From Clostridia bacterium (lineage in GTDB: Bacteria; Bacillota; Clostridia; TANB77; CAG-508), in NCBI GenBank assembly GCA_017456555.1, contig JAFTJF010000011.1:285831-349830 (forward strand): a DNA stretch of 64,000 bases, in the 5' to 3' direction. This document shows, piece by piece, positions 18,717-27,772 of the stretch (its first letter is position 1; every line of letters begins with the position of its first letter). Below the pieces are notes generated by a model. It ran no database searches and was not told the DNA's origin. It was given only the letters and a program-made list of their open reading frames with translations. The position numbers and the translations under genes are program-made.

Positions 18717-18980
18717 ATGGAAGTTTTAAAAATTTCATCAAAATCAAACCCAAATTCAGTTGCAGGAGCAATAGCAGGGTTGGTTAAAGAATCTACAAGA
18801 GCAGAGATGCAAGCAATCGGTGCAGGAGCTTTAAATCAAGCAATAAAAGCAGTGGCAATAGCAAGAGGTTTTGTGGCTCCAGCAGGAGTAGATTTAGTTT
18901 GTATACCAGCATTTGCGGAAGTTCAAGTAGAAGGAGAAGATAGAACAGGTATAAAATTAATTATTGAATCAAGAAAATAA
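18717..18980 (+). CDS. spoVS: Stage V sporulation protein S
   Basis: This is a small Alba-fold-like protein that affects progression of sporulation. Its 87 residues fit the family exactly, with MEVLKISSKSNPNSVAGAIA at the start, AIGAGALNQAIKAVAIARG in the centre and CIPAFAEVQVEGEDRTGIKL near the end. The ATG at 18717 follows AGGAGG and matches the family's start, so an upstream in-frame extension to 18591 is rejected. It is monocistronic with a terminator. It is one of the two best signs that the organism sporulates. Confidence 0.96.
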   Translation: MEVLKISSKSNPNSVAGAIAGLVKESTRAEMQAIGAGALNQAIKAVAIARGFVAPAGVDLVCIPAFAEVQVEGEDRTGIKLIIESRK

Positions 18981-19006
18981 TTGAAAATAAAATAGATTTA
19001 GTATGG

Positions 19007-19050
19007 CTAATTTTTATAACTTTATTTAAGTTGTAAAAATTAGTTTTTTT
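19007..19050 (+). terminator. Terminator of spoVS
   Basis: CTAATTTTTA and TAAAAATTAG with an inner AACTT/AAGTT stem, then a run of seven T. Confidence 0.88.
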
Positions 19051-19107
19051 ATATTGAAAATATGGAAAAAATAATATATTATTGTGAAAGTAGAAAGGTA
19101 ATAATTT

Positions 19108-20697
19108 ATGAGTAATAATAATTTTTTTAAGTATATATTTGCTGTTGTTGTTATATTTCTAGTATGCTATACAGTATATATAATTTTTCAAAATAAAGAT
19201 GATTCAACAGAATATAATTTAGATCAAACATCAACTCTAAGTAATATTCAAACAGAGTTAAGATTTGCTATCTCTGGAATGGATACATTTAATCCATTAA
19301 AAACTAATAATAGAAATGTAATGGAATTAACTAAATTAATTTATGATCCTTTAGTTACTTTAGATGGGAATTATAAATTAAAATATTGTTTAGCAGAAGA
19401 AATTGCCAAAACAGATGAAGTTACATATGTAATAAAACTAAGAAAAGGCGTTTTATGGGAAGATAAATCTAATTTTACAGCTGATGATGTAGAATATACC
19501 ATGAACTTAATAAGACATGGTGGATTTAGTCCAATATATTATGAAAATTTAAAACATGTTGCTGGAACAGAAGTTATAGATAGTAATACAATAAAAATTG
19601 TTTTAGACCAATCTGTACCATTTTTTGAATATAATTTAACATTCCCAATAATGTGTAAAAATTATTATGGAGAAGATGACTTTTCATCAAGTGAAAAAAC
19701 ACCAATTGGAACTGGAATGTTTAGAATTTCAGAATTTAGTTCAAATGTAATAAACTTAGTTCCAAATGAATTATATTGGGATGTTTCAAGAAAACCAATG
19801 GCAACTAAAATAAATATTAACTTATATTCAACAACTGGTGAAGCTTATGCAGCATTTAAAAATGGAGAAATAGATCTTTTAACAGTAAAAATAACAGATA
19901 TAGAAAACTATATTGGAACTTTAGGTTACAATAAAATAGAATACAAAACAAGAAATTATGATTTCATTGCTTTTAATACTGCAAATGAATTATTATCAGA
20001 ACCTGCAGTAAGAAAAGCACTAAGCCTTGCAATAGATAAAAATAATATTATTGCAACATGTTTAGGGGCAGGATATGTTCCATCTAATTTTAATTTGGAT
20101 ATGGGATCATGGCTTTATACAAGAGATTTGAATACAGAAATAGACACAGAACAAGCAGCTCAAATTCTATATAATAATGGTTGGGAAAGAACTAGTACTA
20201 ACTGGGTAAAAAGAACAGAAAATGGAACTAAAAAAATAGAGTTTTCATTAACAATAAATGCAAACAATGAGCAAAGAGTTGCAGTTGCTGAAAATCTTAA
20301 AGCTCAATTTGCAAGTTTTGGAGTTCCAGTTACAATAAATTATTTATCAGCAGATAACTATGCTAAAGCTATAAACAATAGAAGTTATGATGCAATAATA
20401 ACAGGAATTCAAAATTCATTTTCACCAAGTGTTAATACATTTTTTGGCGATGGCAATATAGCAAATTATTATAATGGTGAAGTTGCTGAAATAATGAATG
20501 TAATTTCTAATACTACTGATGAACATATATTACATGAAAATTATAATAGATTATTTGAAATATACTTAGAAGAAGCACCTTATATTGGATTATATAGAGA
20601 AACTGATGTTATAGTTACAAATCAAGGTTTGGTTGGAAATATAACAGCAAATGCATTCAATATTTATCATAATATTGAAAAATGGTATAGACAATAA
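19108..20697 (+). CDS. ABC transporter substrate-binding protein, family 5 (peptide/nickel type)
   Basis: The 529 residues match the SBP_bac_5 family that delivers oligopeptides or similar ligands to an ABC importer. Features are an N-terminal membrane helix (about 7-27) without a lipobox, MELTKLIYDPLVTLDGNYKL near 70, KLRKGVLWEDKSNFTADDV near 110, and VRKALSLAIDKNNII near 295, all typical. No permease or ATPase gene is nearby, so this is an orphan binding protein anchored by an uncleaved helix. The ligand is unknown. RBS AGAAAGG is somewhat distant from the ATG. It has normal low-GC codon use. Confidence 0.88.
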   Translation: MSNNNFFKYIFAVVVIFLVCYTVYIIFQNKDDSTEYNLDQTSTLSNIQTELRFAISGMDTFNPLKTNNRNVMELTKLIYDPLVTLDGNYKLKYCLAEEIAKTDEVTYVIKLRKGVLWEDKSNFTADDVEYTMNLIRHGGFSPIYYENLKHVAGTEVIDSNTIKIVLDQSVPFFEYNLTFPIMCKNYYGEDDFSSSEKTPIGTGMFRISEFSSNVINLVPNELYWDVSRKPMATKININLYSTTGEAYAAFKNGEIDLLTVKITDIENYIGTLGYNKIEYKTRNYDFIAFNTANELLSEPAVRKALSLAIDKNNIIATCLGAGYVPSNFNLDMGSWLYTRDLNTEIDTEQAAQILYNNGWERTSTNWVKRTENGTKKIEFSLTINANNEQRVAVAENLKAQFASFGVPVTINYLSADNYAKAINNRSYDAIITGIQNSFSPSVNTFFGDGNIANYYNGEVAEIMNVISNTTDEHILHENYNRLFEIYLEEAPYIGLYRETDVIVTNQGLVGNITANAFNIYHNIEKWYRQ

Positions 20698-20782
20698 AAT
20701 AGCGAAAAAACGTTTGCTCTTAGAGCGAGAATTGCTTTATAAAAAGCGAAAAATAAAGTTTTAAAAATTTTCAAAAAAAGTA

Positions 20783-20824
20783 TTGACAAAAGAAAATTTA
20801 AAGATATAATAAGAACATAAGTTT
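20783..20824 (+). promoter_or_regulatory. recA promoter with candidate LexA operator
   Basis: TTGACA (20783-20788), 16 bases, TATAAT (20805-20810). GAAC-ATAA-GTTT at 20813-20824 overlaps the transcription start and differs by one base from the Gram-positive SOS box GAAC-N4-GTTC. A second weaker palindrome, AAC-ATTT-GTT, lies at 20833-20842. The position fits SOS repression of recA. Confidence 0.65.
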
Positions 20825-20856
20825 TACAAACAAACATTTGTTAGGAGGAAAAATAA

Positions 20857-21927
20857 ATGGGAAACAATTCAGAAAAAAGAAAAGCATTAGATGCTGCAAT
20901 GAGTCAAATAGAGAAACAATTTGGTAAAGGTTCTGTAATGAAATTAGGAGATTTCAAAGCAACTAGTGTTGATGCAATTTCAACAGGAGCTTTAAATTTA
21001 GATATAGCTTTAGGAATAGGTGGTATTCCAAGAGGAAGAATAATAGAAATATATGGACCAGAATCATCTGGTAAAACAACACTTGCTTTACATGCTGTTG
21101 CAGAAGCTCAAAAAACTTGAGGAGAAGCAGCTTTTATAGATGCAGAACATGCTTTAGATCCTGCTTATGCTAAAAAAATTGGTGTTGATATAGATAATTT
21201 AATAGTATCTCAACCAGATACAGGAGAACAAGCATTAGAAATCGCAGAAGCTTTAATTAGAAGTGGTGCAATAGATATAGTTGTAGTAGACTCTGTTGCT
21301 GCTTTAGTTCCGAAAGCTGAAATCGATGGAGATATGGGAGATGCCCATGTTGGTTTACAAGCAAGATTAATGTCACAAGCTTTAAGAAAATTAGCTGGAA
21401 CAATTAATAAAACAAATGCAACAATAATCTTCATTAACCAATTAAGAGAAAAAGTTGGTATAATGTTTGGAAATCCAGAAACAACAGCTGGTGGTAGAGC
21501 ATTAAAATATTATGCTTCAGTAAGAATGGATATAAGAAGAGTTGAAGCAATAAAACAAGACGGAGAAGTTGTTGGAAATAGAACAAGAGTTAAAGTTGTA
21601 AAAAACAAAGTTGCTCCACCATTTAGAGAGGCTGAATTTGATATAGTATATGGAAAAGGGATTTCTAAAGAAGGAAGTGTACTTGATTTAGCTGTTACTT
21701 TAGATATAATTGAAAAAGCAGGTTCTTGGTTCAGTTATAATGGAGAAAAAATTGGACAAGGACGTGAAAATATTAAAAAATTATTAGCAGATGATCCTAA
21801 ATTCATGGCTGAAGTAGAGAAAAAAGTAAGAGATAACTTTAACAAAGCATTTGAAAATGCTTTAACAGATGAAGGAGAAGTTGACGAAGAACAAGATATC
21901 GAACCAGATGAGGAAACTGAAGAATAA
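20857..21927 (+). pseudogene. recA: Recombinase RecA, interrupted by in-frame TGA at codon 88
   Basis: RecA forms filaments on single-stranded DNA for homologous recombination and SOS induction. The whole 356-codon frame is RecA: Walker [10 protein letters not shown] near residue 67, [10 protein letters not shown], Walker [13 protein letters not shown], the [15 protein letters not shown] loop 1 region, [10 protein letters not shown], loop 2 [13 protein letters not shown] and an acidic tail. Codon 88 (21118-21120) is TGA where homologues have Gly (…QQQGGQAAF in Bacillus), a single G-to-T difference from GGA. As written, the product stops after 87 residues, just past Walker A. No frameshift is present, and the downstream frame remains perfectly conserved, so the lesion is very recent, a sequencing error, or read through. 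AGGAGG precedes the ATG. Confidence 0.93.
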
Positions 21928-21939
21928 AAACATATAAAA

Positions 21940-22090
21940 TATTGATAAAAAATATAAATCTTCAATATTAAAAATATATTTAATCTATATAGTAAAACTA
22001 TTAAGATTTCCTAATATATAAAATTTATAGCTTAATTTAACTTATTAGGTGGCATTATATGTCACCTAATATTCTTATATAAGTAATATA
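21940..22090. repeat. Two inverted repeats between recA and recX
   Basis: AATATTGA and TCAATATT flank about 16 bases just after recA, a possible weak terminator. A second hairpin at about 22044-22071 pairs TTAGGTGGCA with TGTCACCTAA. Neither is followed by a clean T-run. Confidence 0.4.
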
Positions 22091-22152
22091 AATAATAGTT
22101 TTAAATATGGATTATATAATTATCAAAATTTTGCAAAGTGAGGAATTGTTAA

Positions 22153-22623
22153 ATGGAATACATGAGTAAAGAAAAATTCGAAGAAGCTGAAATAATAGAA
22201 AAATTAAGAAACAAAATGTTAAAATATATAGTATACAAAAAAAGAAGTGAAGCTGAAATAAGACAAAAATTTGCAGAAGAAGATGAAAATATGGTTGAAG
22301 ATGCTATAGAATATTTTAAAGAATTAAACTATATTAATGATAGTGTATATATAGAAAGAGCTGTGAAAGAATATATGGCATTAAAAAATATGTCAATAAA
22401 AGAACTTTCTTATAAAATTTGTCAAAAAGGAATAAGCAAAAGTTTAGTAGATGATTACATTTGCCAAAATAAAGAAAGTATGTTAGAATATGAAATATCT
22501 TCAGCTAAGGCTATTATATTAAAGAAACAAAATAGCTCTGAGGAGCAAGAAATAAGAGATTTTCTATTCAAAAAAGGCTATATGAGTGAATCAGTAAGTA
22601 TAGCATTTGATGAAGTAAAATAA
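22153..22623 (+). CDS. recX: Regulatory protein RecX
   Basis: RecX binds RecA filaments and limits their activity. The 156-residue protein has the three-helix repeat organisation. The first repeat contains MLKYIVYKKRSEAEIRQKF, then ELNYINDSVYIERAVKEY, MSIKELSYKICQKGISKSLV and a C-terminal repeat with EIRDFLFKKGYMSE. GTGAGG lies just before the ATG. It follows recA by 225 bases, as in many Bacillota, and is followed 18 bases later by scpA. It is intact although the recA frame carries a stop. Confidence 0.88.
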   Translation: MEYMSKEKFEEAEIIEKLRNKMLKYIVYKKRSEAEIRQKFAEEDENMVEDAIEYFKELNYINDSVYIERAVKEYMALKNMSIKELSYKICQKGISKSLVDDYICQNKESMLEYEISSAKAIILKKQNSSEEQEIRDFLFKKGYMSESVSIAFDEVK

Positions 22624-22641
22624 TAAAGAAGTAGGGAAAAA

Positions 22642-23406
22642 ATGAATAACAAAATAATTTCACTAGAATCAAAAAAATATGAATTAAGATTAGATAATTT
22701 TGAAGGTCCATTAGATTTATTATGCTATTTAATAGATAAAAATAAAATGGATATTTATAAAGTTAGCATATCAGATATAACAGACCAATATATACATTAT
22801 CTAAAAAAACAAGAAGAACTAAATCTAGAAATAGCTAGTGAATTTTTAGTTATGGCATCTACTTTATTATTAATAAAATCAAAAGGGTTACTTCCAAAAG
22901 AAGTTGAAGATGAAGAAGAATTAACTGAGGAAGAATTATTAAGAAGAATTATAGAATATAAAAAATATAAAGAAATAACAAAAACTTTTAGAGAAAGAAT
23001 TCAAGTCTTTTCAAAAAGGCTTTATAAAATGCCAGATAAAGTAGAACTTCCAAAACAAGAATTAGAAAAAGAATTTACAATGAATGATATTGTAGAAAGA
23101 TATAAACAATTAATTGAAAGAAATGAAAATAAGAAAAATGAGAACAAAGAAAATATACAAAAAATAGCTGTATATGATACTTTCTCTGTTGCAGATAAAG
23201 TAAAAGATATCTTCAGAGAATTGGTTAGAAAACCTAGATTTGTATTTAACAAATTATTTTCTTTGAATGAAAAACCAAAAGCTGAAGTTGTAACTGCATT
23301 TTCAAGTGTATTAGAATTAAGTAGAAGAAATAAAATAAATGCAGAACAAGAAGAAATTTTTGGAGACATAATAATATCAAAAAGAAAAAGAGATAGTATA
23401 GAATAA
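22642..23406 (+). CDS. scpA: Segregation and condensation protein A
   Basis: ScpA is the kleisin subunit of the SMC-ScpAB condensin that organises the chromosome. The 254 residues include the hallmark N-terminal ELRLDNFEGPLDLLCYLI, IYKVSISDITDQYIHYL, EFLVMASTLLLIKSKGLLP, and a C-terminal winged-helix-like domain with FSSVLELSRRNKI. The RBS is weak (GTAGGG). scpB, normally next, is absent and a terminator follows, so scpB must be elsewhere. Confidence 0.94.
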   Translation: MNNKIISLESKKYELRLDNFEGPLDLLCYLIDKNKMDIYKVSISDITDQYIHYLKKQEELNLEIASEFLVMASTLLLIKSKGLLPKEVEDEEELTEEELLRRIIEYKKYKEITKTFRERIQVFSKRLYKMPDKVELPKQELEKEFTMNDIVERYKQLIERNENKKNENKENIQKIAVYDTFSVADKVKDIFRELVRKPRFVFNKLFSLNEKPKAEVVTAFSSVLELSRRNKINAEQEEIFGDIIISKRKRDSIE

Positions 23407-23420
23407 AAATAATAATAATA

Positions 23421-23452
23421 AAAATAGTTACTTTATAAAGTAACTATTTTTT
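23421..23452 (+). terminator. Terminator after scpA
   Basis: AAAATAGTTACTTT and AAAGTAACTATTTT form a near-perfect stem with a minimal loop and a T-run. Confidence 0.88.
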
Positions 23453-23535
23453 GTTTTATGAAAAAATTATAAATTAGTTTATTGGTTAAATTTAATATAT
23501 ATTAAATAAAACTTAACGAGGGAGTTTTGGTTAAC

Positions 23536-23564
23536 TTGAAAATATTATGTAAATATGATAAAAT
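23536..23564 (+). promoter_or_regulatory. Promoter of the 23609 islet
   Basis: TTGAAA, 17 bases, TAAAAT. Confidence 0.55.
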
Positions 23565-23608
23565 AAAACAGATGTAACTGTTGATGAGCATGAAACGAGG
23601 AGAAGAAT

Positions 23609-23944
23609 ATGAAGTTATCAGAGATGAAGTATGACAACAGAAATGAACAGTATCGAATGATTTTAGAGCATGAACGGCTCAAACTGATTGATGCAATCAA
23701 TGATCCTACAAAAGTCAGAGGAAAGGTATTGTGCTTTATTGGCAATTATGCCGGTTTCGCAACTCAAGGGTTGGTTGTTAGAAAATTTATTTATAACTTT
23801 GCAGAAAAGAAATGGATTATCAGCGATAAAGATATGTCTGATGATTTTGAAGAATTCTACAACAAACATTTTGAAAACTACGAGATGAGTAGCGAATTCG
23901 AAGAAATGTTCGAGCAGGAAGGATATTTATTAAATCTCGATTAA
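23609..23944 (+). CDS. Small hypothetical protein (islet)
   Basis: The 111-residue soluble protein has no family I can name. It has a charged N-terminal helix (MKYDNRNEQYRMILEHERL), a central beta-like stretch containing KVLCFIGNYAGFATQGLVVRK, and an acidic C-terminal third rich in Glu, Phe and Asn. Arginine codons CGA/CGG and higher GC separate it from the flanking scpA and ABC genes. GAGGAG precedes the ATG. It stands alone with its own promoter and terminator, like the other islets. Confidence 0.7.
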   Translation: MKLSEMKYDNRNEQYRMILEHERLKLIDAINDPTKVRGKVLCFIGNYAGFATQGLVVRKFIYNFAEKKWIISDKDMSDDFEEFYNKHFENYEMSSEFEEMFEQEGYLLNLD

Positions 23945-23974
23945 GTTTCTTGCGCAATTACAATTTAATATTGA

Positions 23975-24011
23975 AAAGGGCTTCTGGTGTACCAGGAGCT
24001 CTTTAAATTTT
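23975..24011 (+). terminator. Terminator of the 23609 islet
   Basis: AGGGCTTCTGG and CCAGGAGCTCT pair with two wobble pairs around TGTA, followed by TTAAATTTTT. Confidence 0.8.
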
Positions 24012-24061
24012 TATATAGATATAATAGAAAAGAAAAAAATGGAAAAGATAAAATAAAAGAG

Positions 24062-24661
24062 GTGACCTTTATAGAAACTATTTTAATAATATTATCTATT
24101 GTAATAATTATCCAAATTATTGTTATAATTTTATTTTTTTCTGAAATTGTTTTTAGAATTGAAAAATGCGAAATTATATATAATGAAAAACAAAAAAACA
24201 AATTGCTTGTTAATGATTTTAAAATGAATATAGAACTAATACTTTTAAAAAAATTAAAAATATTAGAAATAAAAATGAATAAAGAATATTGTGAAATACT
24301 AAATTTAAAATTTAAAATGAATGCAATAAAAAAATTAAAAGACAAAAAAGATACTTCTTTAGGATTTATACTGAAAAATATTGATAAAATAAAACCTAAT
24401 ATAAAAAAATTTGATTTAAATTTATCTGTTGGAACTCAAGATATGATAATAACAATTTTTTTAATACCAACTTTATCAGCAACTATATCGATTTTAGTTT
24501 TAAAATATTTTTCTGAAAATAAAATTAGTAATTTTTATATGAAAATTAATCCTAACTTTTTAAATATAAATAATTTTTCACTTAAACTTGTAACAACTAT
24601 AAAAGCAAATACTTTAAGAACATTATTTTTTATTAGAAAACATCAAAAAATAAAACATTGA
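24062..24661 (+). CDS. DUF2953-like membrane protein
   Basis: About 199 residues. An N-terminal membrane helix (about 5-28) leads to a charged region, then a second hydrophobic stretch (SVGTQDMIITIFLIPTLSAT) and a C-terminal beta-like end containing IKANTLRTLFFI. This pattern resembles DUF2953 (Bacillus YtfI), which often neighbours ytfJ/gerW; a gerW gene is indeed 2.6 kb downstream. The similarity is judged by eye. The start is uncertain: GTG 24062 has a purine-rich AAAAGAGG almost touching it, and an earlier in-frame codon at 23987 lies inside the previous terminator and is rejected. A TATAAT near 24018 could serve as its -10. Confidence 0.55.
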   Translation: MTFIETILIILSIVIIIQIIVIILFFSEIVFRIEKCEIIYNEKQKNKLLVNDFKMNIELILLKKLKILEIKMNKEYCEILNLKFKMNAIKKLKDKKDTSLGFILKNIDKIKPNIKKFDLNLSVGTQDMIITIFLIPTLSATISILVLKYFSENKISNFYMKINPNFLNINNFSLKLVTTIKANTLRTLFFIRKHQKIKH

Positions 24662-24712
24662 AAAAAATATGCATTATATATATAATTCAAATATCAGATA
24701 AGAAAGGAGAGT

Positions 24713-24736
24713 ATGATTTTTCATACAAACAATTAG
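24713..24736 (+). CDS. Seven-codon leader ORF before the ABC ATPase
   Basis: ATG ATT TTT CAT ACA AAC AAT TAG (MIFHTNN) has the strong AAAGGAG site that the ABC gene itself lacks. Its stop codon directly abuts the ATG of the ABC ATPase. The arrangement suggests translational coupling; expression is not shown. Confidence 0.4.
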   Translation: MIFHTNN

Positions 24737-25459
24737 ATGATAGAAATAAATGATGTTAGTTTATCATATGTGAAAGATGTAAAAGTAATTGATAATATTA
24801 ATTTTAAAGTTGAAGATGGAACTGTGTTTGGATTTATTGGACCCAATGGTGCAGGAAAAACAACAACTATTGAAATGATAACAGGTGTGTTAAATATGGA
24901 TGAGGGTGATATTTTAATAGATGGAAAAAGTATTACTAAAAATCCATTAGAAGCAAAAAAACAATTTGGTTTTGTTCCAGATTCACCTGATGTGTTTGAA
25001 AAATTAACTGGATTAGAATATTTGAATTTTATTGGCGATATATATGAAGTGCCTGAAAAAGTAAGACTTGAAAAAGTAAAAAAACTTTCTGAAGAATTCG
25101 GAATCTCAAAATTTTTAAAAGACAGAATCCAAAGTTATTCTCATGGAATGAGACAAAAACTTTTAATAATAAGCGTTTTGTTACATAATCCTAAAAATTG
25201 GATTCTTGATGAACCAATGACAGGGTTAGATCCAAAAGCTTCATACACATTGAAAAAATTGATGAAAGAACATGCAGCACAAGGTAATACAGTATTTTTC
25301 TCAACACACGTTTTAGAAGTTGCTGAAAAATTATGCGATAAAATAGCAGTTATAGATAAAGGAAAAATTATTTTTGTTGGAACTTGTGATGAAATAAAAG
25401 AAAAATCAAAATCAAACTCATCACTAGAAGAATCATTTTTAAAAATAATTGAAGGATAG
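24737..25459 (+). CDS. ABC transporter ATP-binding protein
   Basis: This is the nucleotide-binding subunit of a two-gene ABC system, 240 residues. Walker A GPNGAGKTTT near 37, the Q-loop FGFVPDSPDVFE, signature YSHGMRQKLL, Walker B WILDEPMTGLD and the H-loop STHVLEVAEKL are all intact. The CcmA/DrrA-like layout indicates an exporter. The permease starts 9 bases after its stop. Its own ATG has no adjacent Shine-Dalgarno; ribosomes probably reach it by coupling with the seven-codon leader ORF. The substrate is unknown. Confidence 0.93.
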   Translation: MIEINDVSLSYVKDVKVIDNINFKVEDGTVFGFIGPNGAGKTTTIEMITGVLNMDEGDILIDGKSITKNPLEAKKQFGFVPDSPDVFEKLTGLEYLNFIGDIYEVPEKVRLEKVKKLSEEFGISKFLKDRIQSYSHGMRQKLLIISVLLHNPKNWILDEPMTGLDPKASYTLKKLMKEHAAQGNTVFFSTHVLEVAEKLCDKIAVIDKGKIIFVGTCDEIKEKSKSNSSLEESFLKIIEG

Positions 25460-25467
25460 GTTTTTTT

Positions 25468-27105
25468 ATGAAAAGTTTAACAAGTGTAATTTTCAAGAAT
25501 TCTCGAAGGAGAATTGTAGTTGCAAATAAAAAAGAAAATGTTTTAGGAGTGCTTGCTTTTTTGATTGTATTTGGCGCAATAGGAACAGCAATGGCAATGT
25601 TTAGCTATTCAATTACAACTCAACTGCAAGAAATAAATCAAGCATATACTTTTACAAATATATTATTATTAATGAACTTTTTTATACTATTTGCTAAAAG
25701 TGTTTTTGAGAGTTTGAATGTATTATATTTTTCTAAAGATTTAAAAGTATTGTTAAGAATGCCGATAAAACCAAAAGATATTTTACATTCCAAAATGCTA
25801 AATATGATAGTATCTGAATATGAAATGGAAATAATAATGCTTGCAATTCCAATGATAGTTTATGGAATTTTGACAAAAGCTAGTATGTTATTCTATGTTT
25901 ATATGGTAGCAATATTATTAATTTTGCCAATAATACCAATACTTTTAACTTCATTAGTAATAGCTATAATAATGAGATTTACAAACAAAATAAAAAACAA
26001 AAGTAAAGTTATTTATATAACATTAATATTAACAACATTAATTGTTAGCATGATTACATCAAGTTTTAATTCACAACAAAATTTTTCAGTATCAGCTATA
26101 AAAAATGTTATTTTAAAAGCAAATGGAGTTGCTGAAACAATTGCAGATTATTTTATTTTAATAAAGCCAATTATGAATACTTTATTAAATTATGATAATA
26201 TAAGCGGTTTACAAAATTTAATAATCTACATAATAGAAAATATAATTTGCTATTTTGTTATTATTTGGTTTATGTCTAAAATATATTTAAAAGGTGCAAT
26301 TGGTGCAACAATAAATAGTAAGAAAAATACTAAAAAAGAAGATAGTGAATTAACTTTAAAAGATTTTAAAAAGAAAAATAAATATAGAACTTATATTTTA
26401 AAAGAATTTAAAACAATATTAAGAACACCAATATTTTTCATCGAATGCATTATAGTTCCTACATTATATCCGTTTTTTATATTTTTTACGATTATTGCAA
26501 TGACTGAGTTTGCAAGTTTTGTGGGATTGGACTTATGGGAGAAGATTAGAAATATTGCAGTAGAACCTTTAGGACTAGCAATAACTTTAGGAGTTGGACA
26601 AATATTTTATATGATGAATTTTACTTCAATTATTTCAATTTCTAGAGAAAGCAAAAATGCAATGATAACAAAATATATTCCAATTGATTTGAAAAAACAA
26701 TTCAATTTAAAAATATATCTTGGAACATTATTTAATATGGTAGCTGCAGTTCTTGTTACAGTATTTTATTATATGTGTACAAAGAACTTAGCTGTTTCAA
26801 TAGTAATTTTTATAATGCTATATTTAATTAATAGAATGGGTGAAAAATTAAAAATTTTAATTGATTTAAATAAACCTCAACTTGTATGGGATACAGAATA
26901 TACAATGATGAAACAAAATACAAATGTGATGTATGAGTTATTTTATTCATTGATTGTTGCTGGAATATTCTATTTGATAAGTTTGGTTTTCGCAGATTCA
27001 AATATGTTCTTATTTGCATTATTTATTGTATTAGCAATAATAAATATTGGATACAATATTTATATTAAGAAAAATATTACTAAACTATTTAAAAAAGTAT
27101 ACTAA
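25468..27105 (+). CDS. ABC exporter permease, large ABC-2-type membrane protein
   Basis: The 545-residue membrane protein has roughly twelve hydrophobic segments in two halves, separated by a charged loop containing SKKNTKKEDSELTLKDFKKK (about 280-310). Residues around FKTILRTPIFFIE begin the second half, a duplication typical of putative ABC exporters paired with a CcmA-like ATPase. It follows the ATPase gene closely, so the two form one transporter. No substrate clue is visible. A strong terminator follows. Confidence 0.82.
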   Translation: MKSLTSVIFKNSRRRIVVANKKENVLGVLAFLIVFGAIGTAMAMFSYSITTQLQEINQAYTFTNILLLMNFFILFAKSVFESLNVLYFSKDLKVLLRMPIKPKDILHSKMLNMIVSEYEMEIIMLAIPMIVYGILTKASMLFYVYMVAILLILPIIPILLTSLVIAIIMRFTNKIKNKSKVIYITLILTTLIVSMITSSFNSQQNFSVSAIKNVILKANGVAETIADYFILIKPIMNTLLNYDNISGLQNLIIYIIENIICYFVIIWFMSKIYLKGAIGATINSKKNTKKEDSELTLKDFKKKNKYRTYILKEFKTILRTPIFFIECIIVPTLYPFFIFFTIIAMTEFASFVGLDLWEKIRNIAVEPLGLAITLGVGQIFYMMNFTSIISISRESKNAMITKYIPIDLKKQFNLKIYLGTLFNMVAAVLVTVFYYMCTKNLAVSIVIFIMLYLINRMGEKLKILIDLNKPQLVWDTEYTMMKQNTNVMYELFYSLIVAGIFYLISLVFADSNMFLFALFIVLAIINIGYNIYIKKNITKLFKKVY

Positions 27106-27116
27106 AATTAAAAAAA

Positions 27117-27149
27117 TAATTAGCAGTTTAAATTGCTAATTATTTTTTT
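27117..27149 (+). terminator. Terminator of the ABC operon
   Basis: AATAATTAGCA and TGCTAATTATT pair, then a run of seven T. Confidence 0.88.
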
Positions 27150-27218
27150 CTTTTGAATAATTTTTGAAAATTAGAGAATACTAAATAAAAATTATTAAAA
27201 AAGAAAAGAGGATTTTTT

Positions 27219-27770
27219 ATGAACGAACATCCAATAGAAGCTTTGATGGAAACTGCTATGAATAGTATTAAAGAAATGGTTGATGTAAATACTATAATTG
27301 GTGAACCTATAGAAGCCGCAAATGGAATGGTTATAATTCCAATATCTAAAGTTTGTTTCGGATTTGCTGCTGGTGGGAGCGAATTTAAAGGTGAAACAAT
27401 AGATGAATATAAAAGAAAGGATAAAGAGGAAGAAGTACAATATAGATTACCTTTTGGTGGTGGTAGTGGAGCTGGGATTTCAATAAATCCAGTAGCGTTT
27501 GTTGTAGTACTAAAGGATACTATAAAAGTTCTTCCAATCGAACATGCTTCAGCAATAGATAAATTAATGGATTATGTTCCAGACTTGATGGAAAAAGCTA
27601 ATATGATTGTTGATAAAACTATTGAAAGAAGTGAAAAGAAATCAAAAATGAAAATTCCACCTAAAATTAAAGCTAAAAAAATAAAAAATGTACCAACAAC
27701 TCCTATACCAGAAGATGAATTTGATGAAAAAATAGATGAAAATGATGAGTATTTTGGTGAAGAAGAATAA
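27219..27770 (+). CDS. gerW: GerW-family (YtfJ) sporulation protein
   Basis: This is a spore protein of the YtfJ/GerW family, linked in Bacillus to germination. The first 110 residues match closely: IEALMETAMNSIKEMVDVNT, IGEPIEAANGMVIIPISKV, CFGFAAGGSEF, a glycine-rich LPFGGGSGAGISINPVAFVV and VLPIEHASAIDKLMDYVP. The remaining 70 residues form a charged tail, lysine-rich then acidic, longer than usual. AAAGAGGA precedes the ATG. It is a single gene. With spoVS it supports a spore-forming host. Confidence 0.93.
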   Translation: MNEHPIEALMETAMNSIKEMVDVNTIIGEPIEAANGMVIIPISKVCFGFAAGGSEFKGETIDEYKRKDKEEEVQYRLPFGGGSGAGISINPVAFVVVLKDTIKVLPIEHASAIDKLMDYVPDLMEKANMIVDKTIERSEKKSKMKIPPKIKAKKIKNVPTTPIPEDEFDEKIDENDEYFGEEE

Positions 27771-27772
27771 AA

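Noticed and set aside
21118-21120. TGA read as glycine or tryptophan (alternative genetic code)
   Set aside because: Several intact genes end in TGA, Trp is always TGG, and no other conserved frame has an internal TGA; a code change would show many.
23578-23610. Hammerhead-like core (TGATGAG...GAAACGA) before the 23609 gene
   Set aside because: The first core base is wrong and there is no room for stem II, so a ribozyme cannot form.
23987-24061. Earlier start for the DUF2953-like gene
   Set aside because: The codon at 23987 lies in the terminator hairpin of the preceding islet and precedes the likely promoter.
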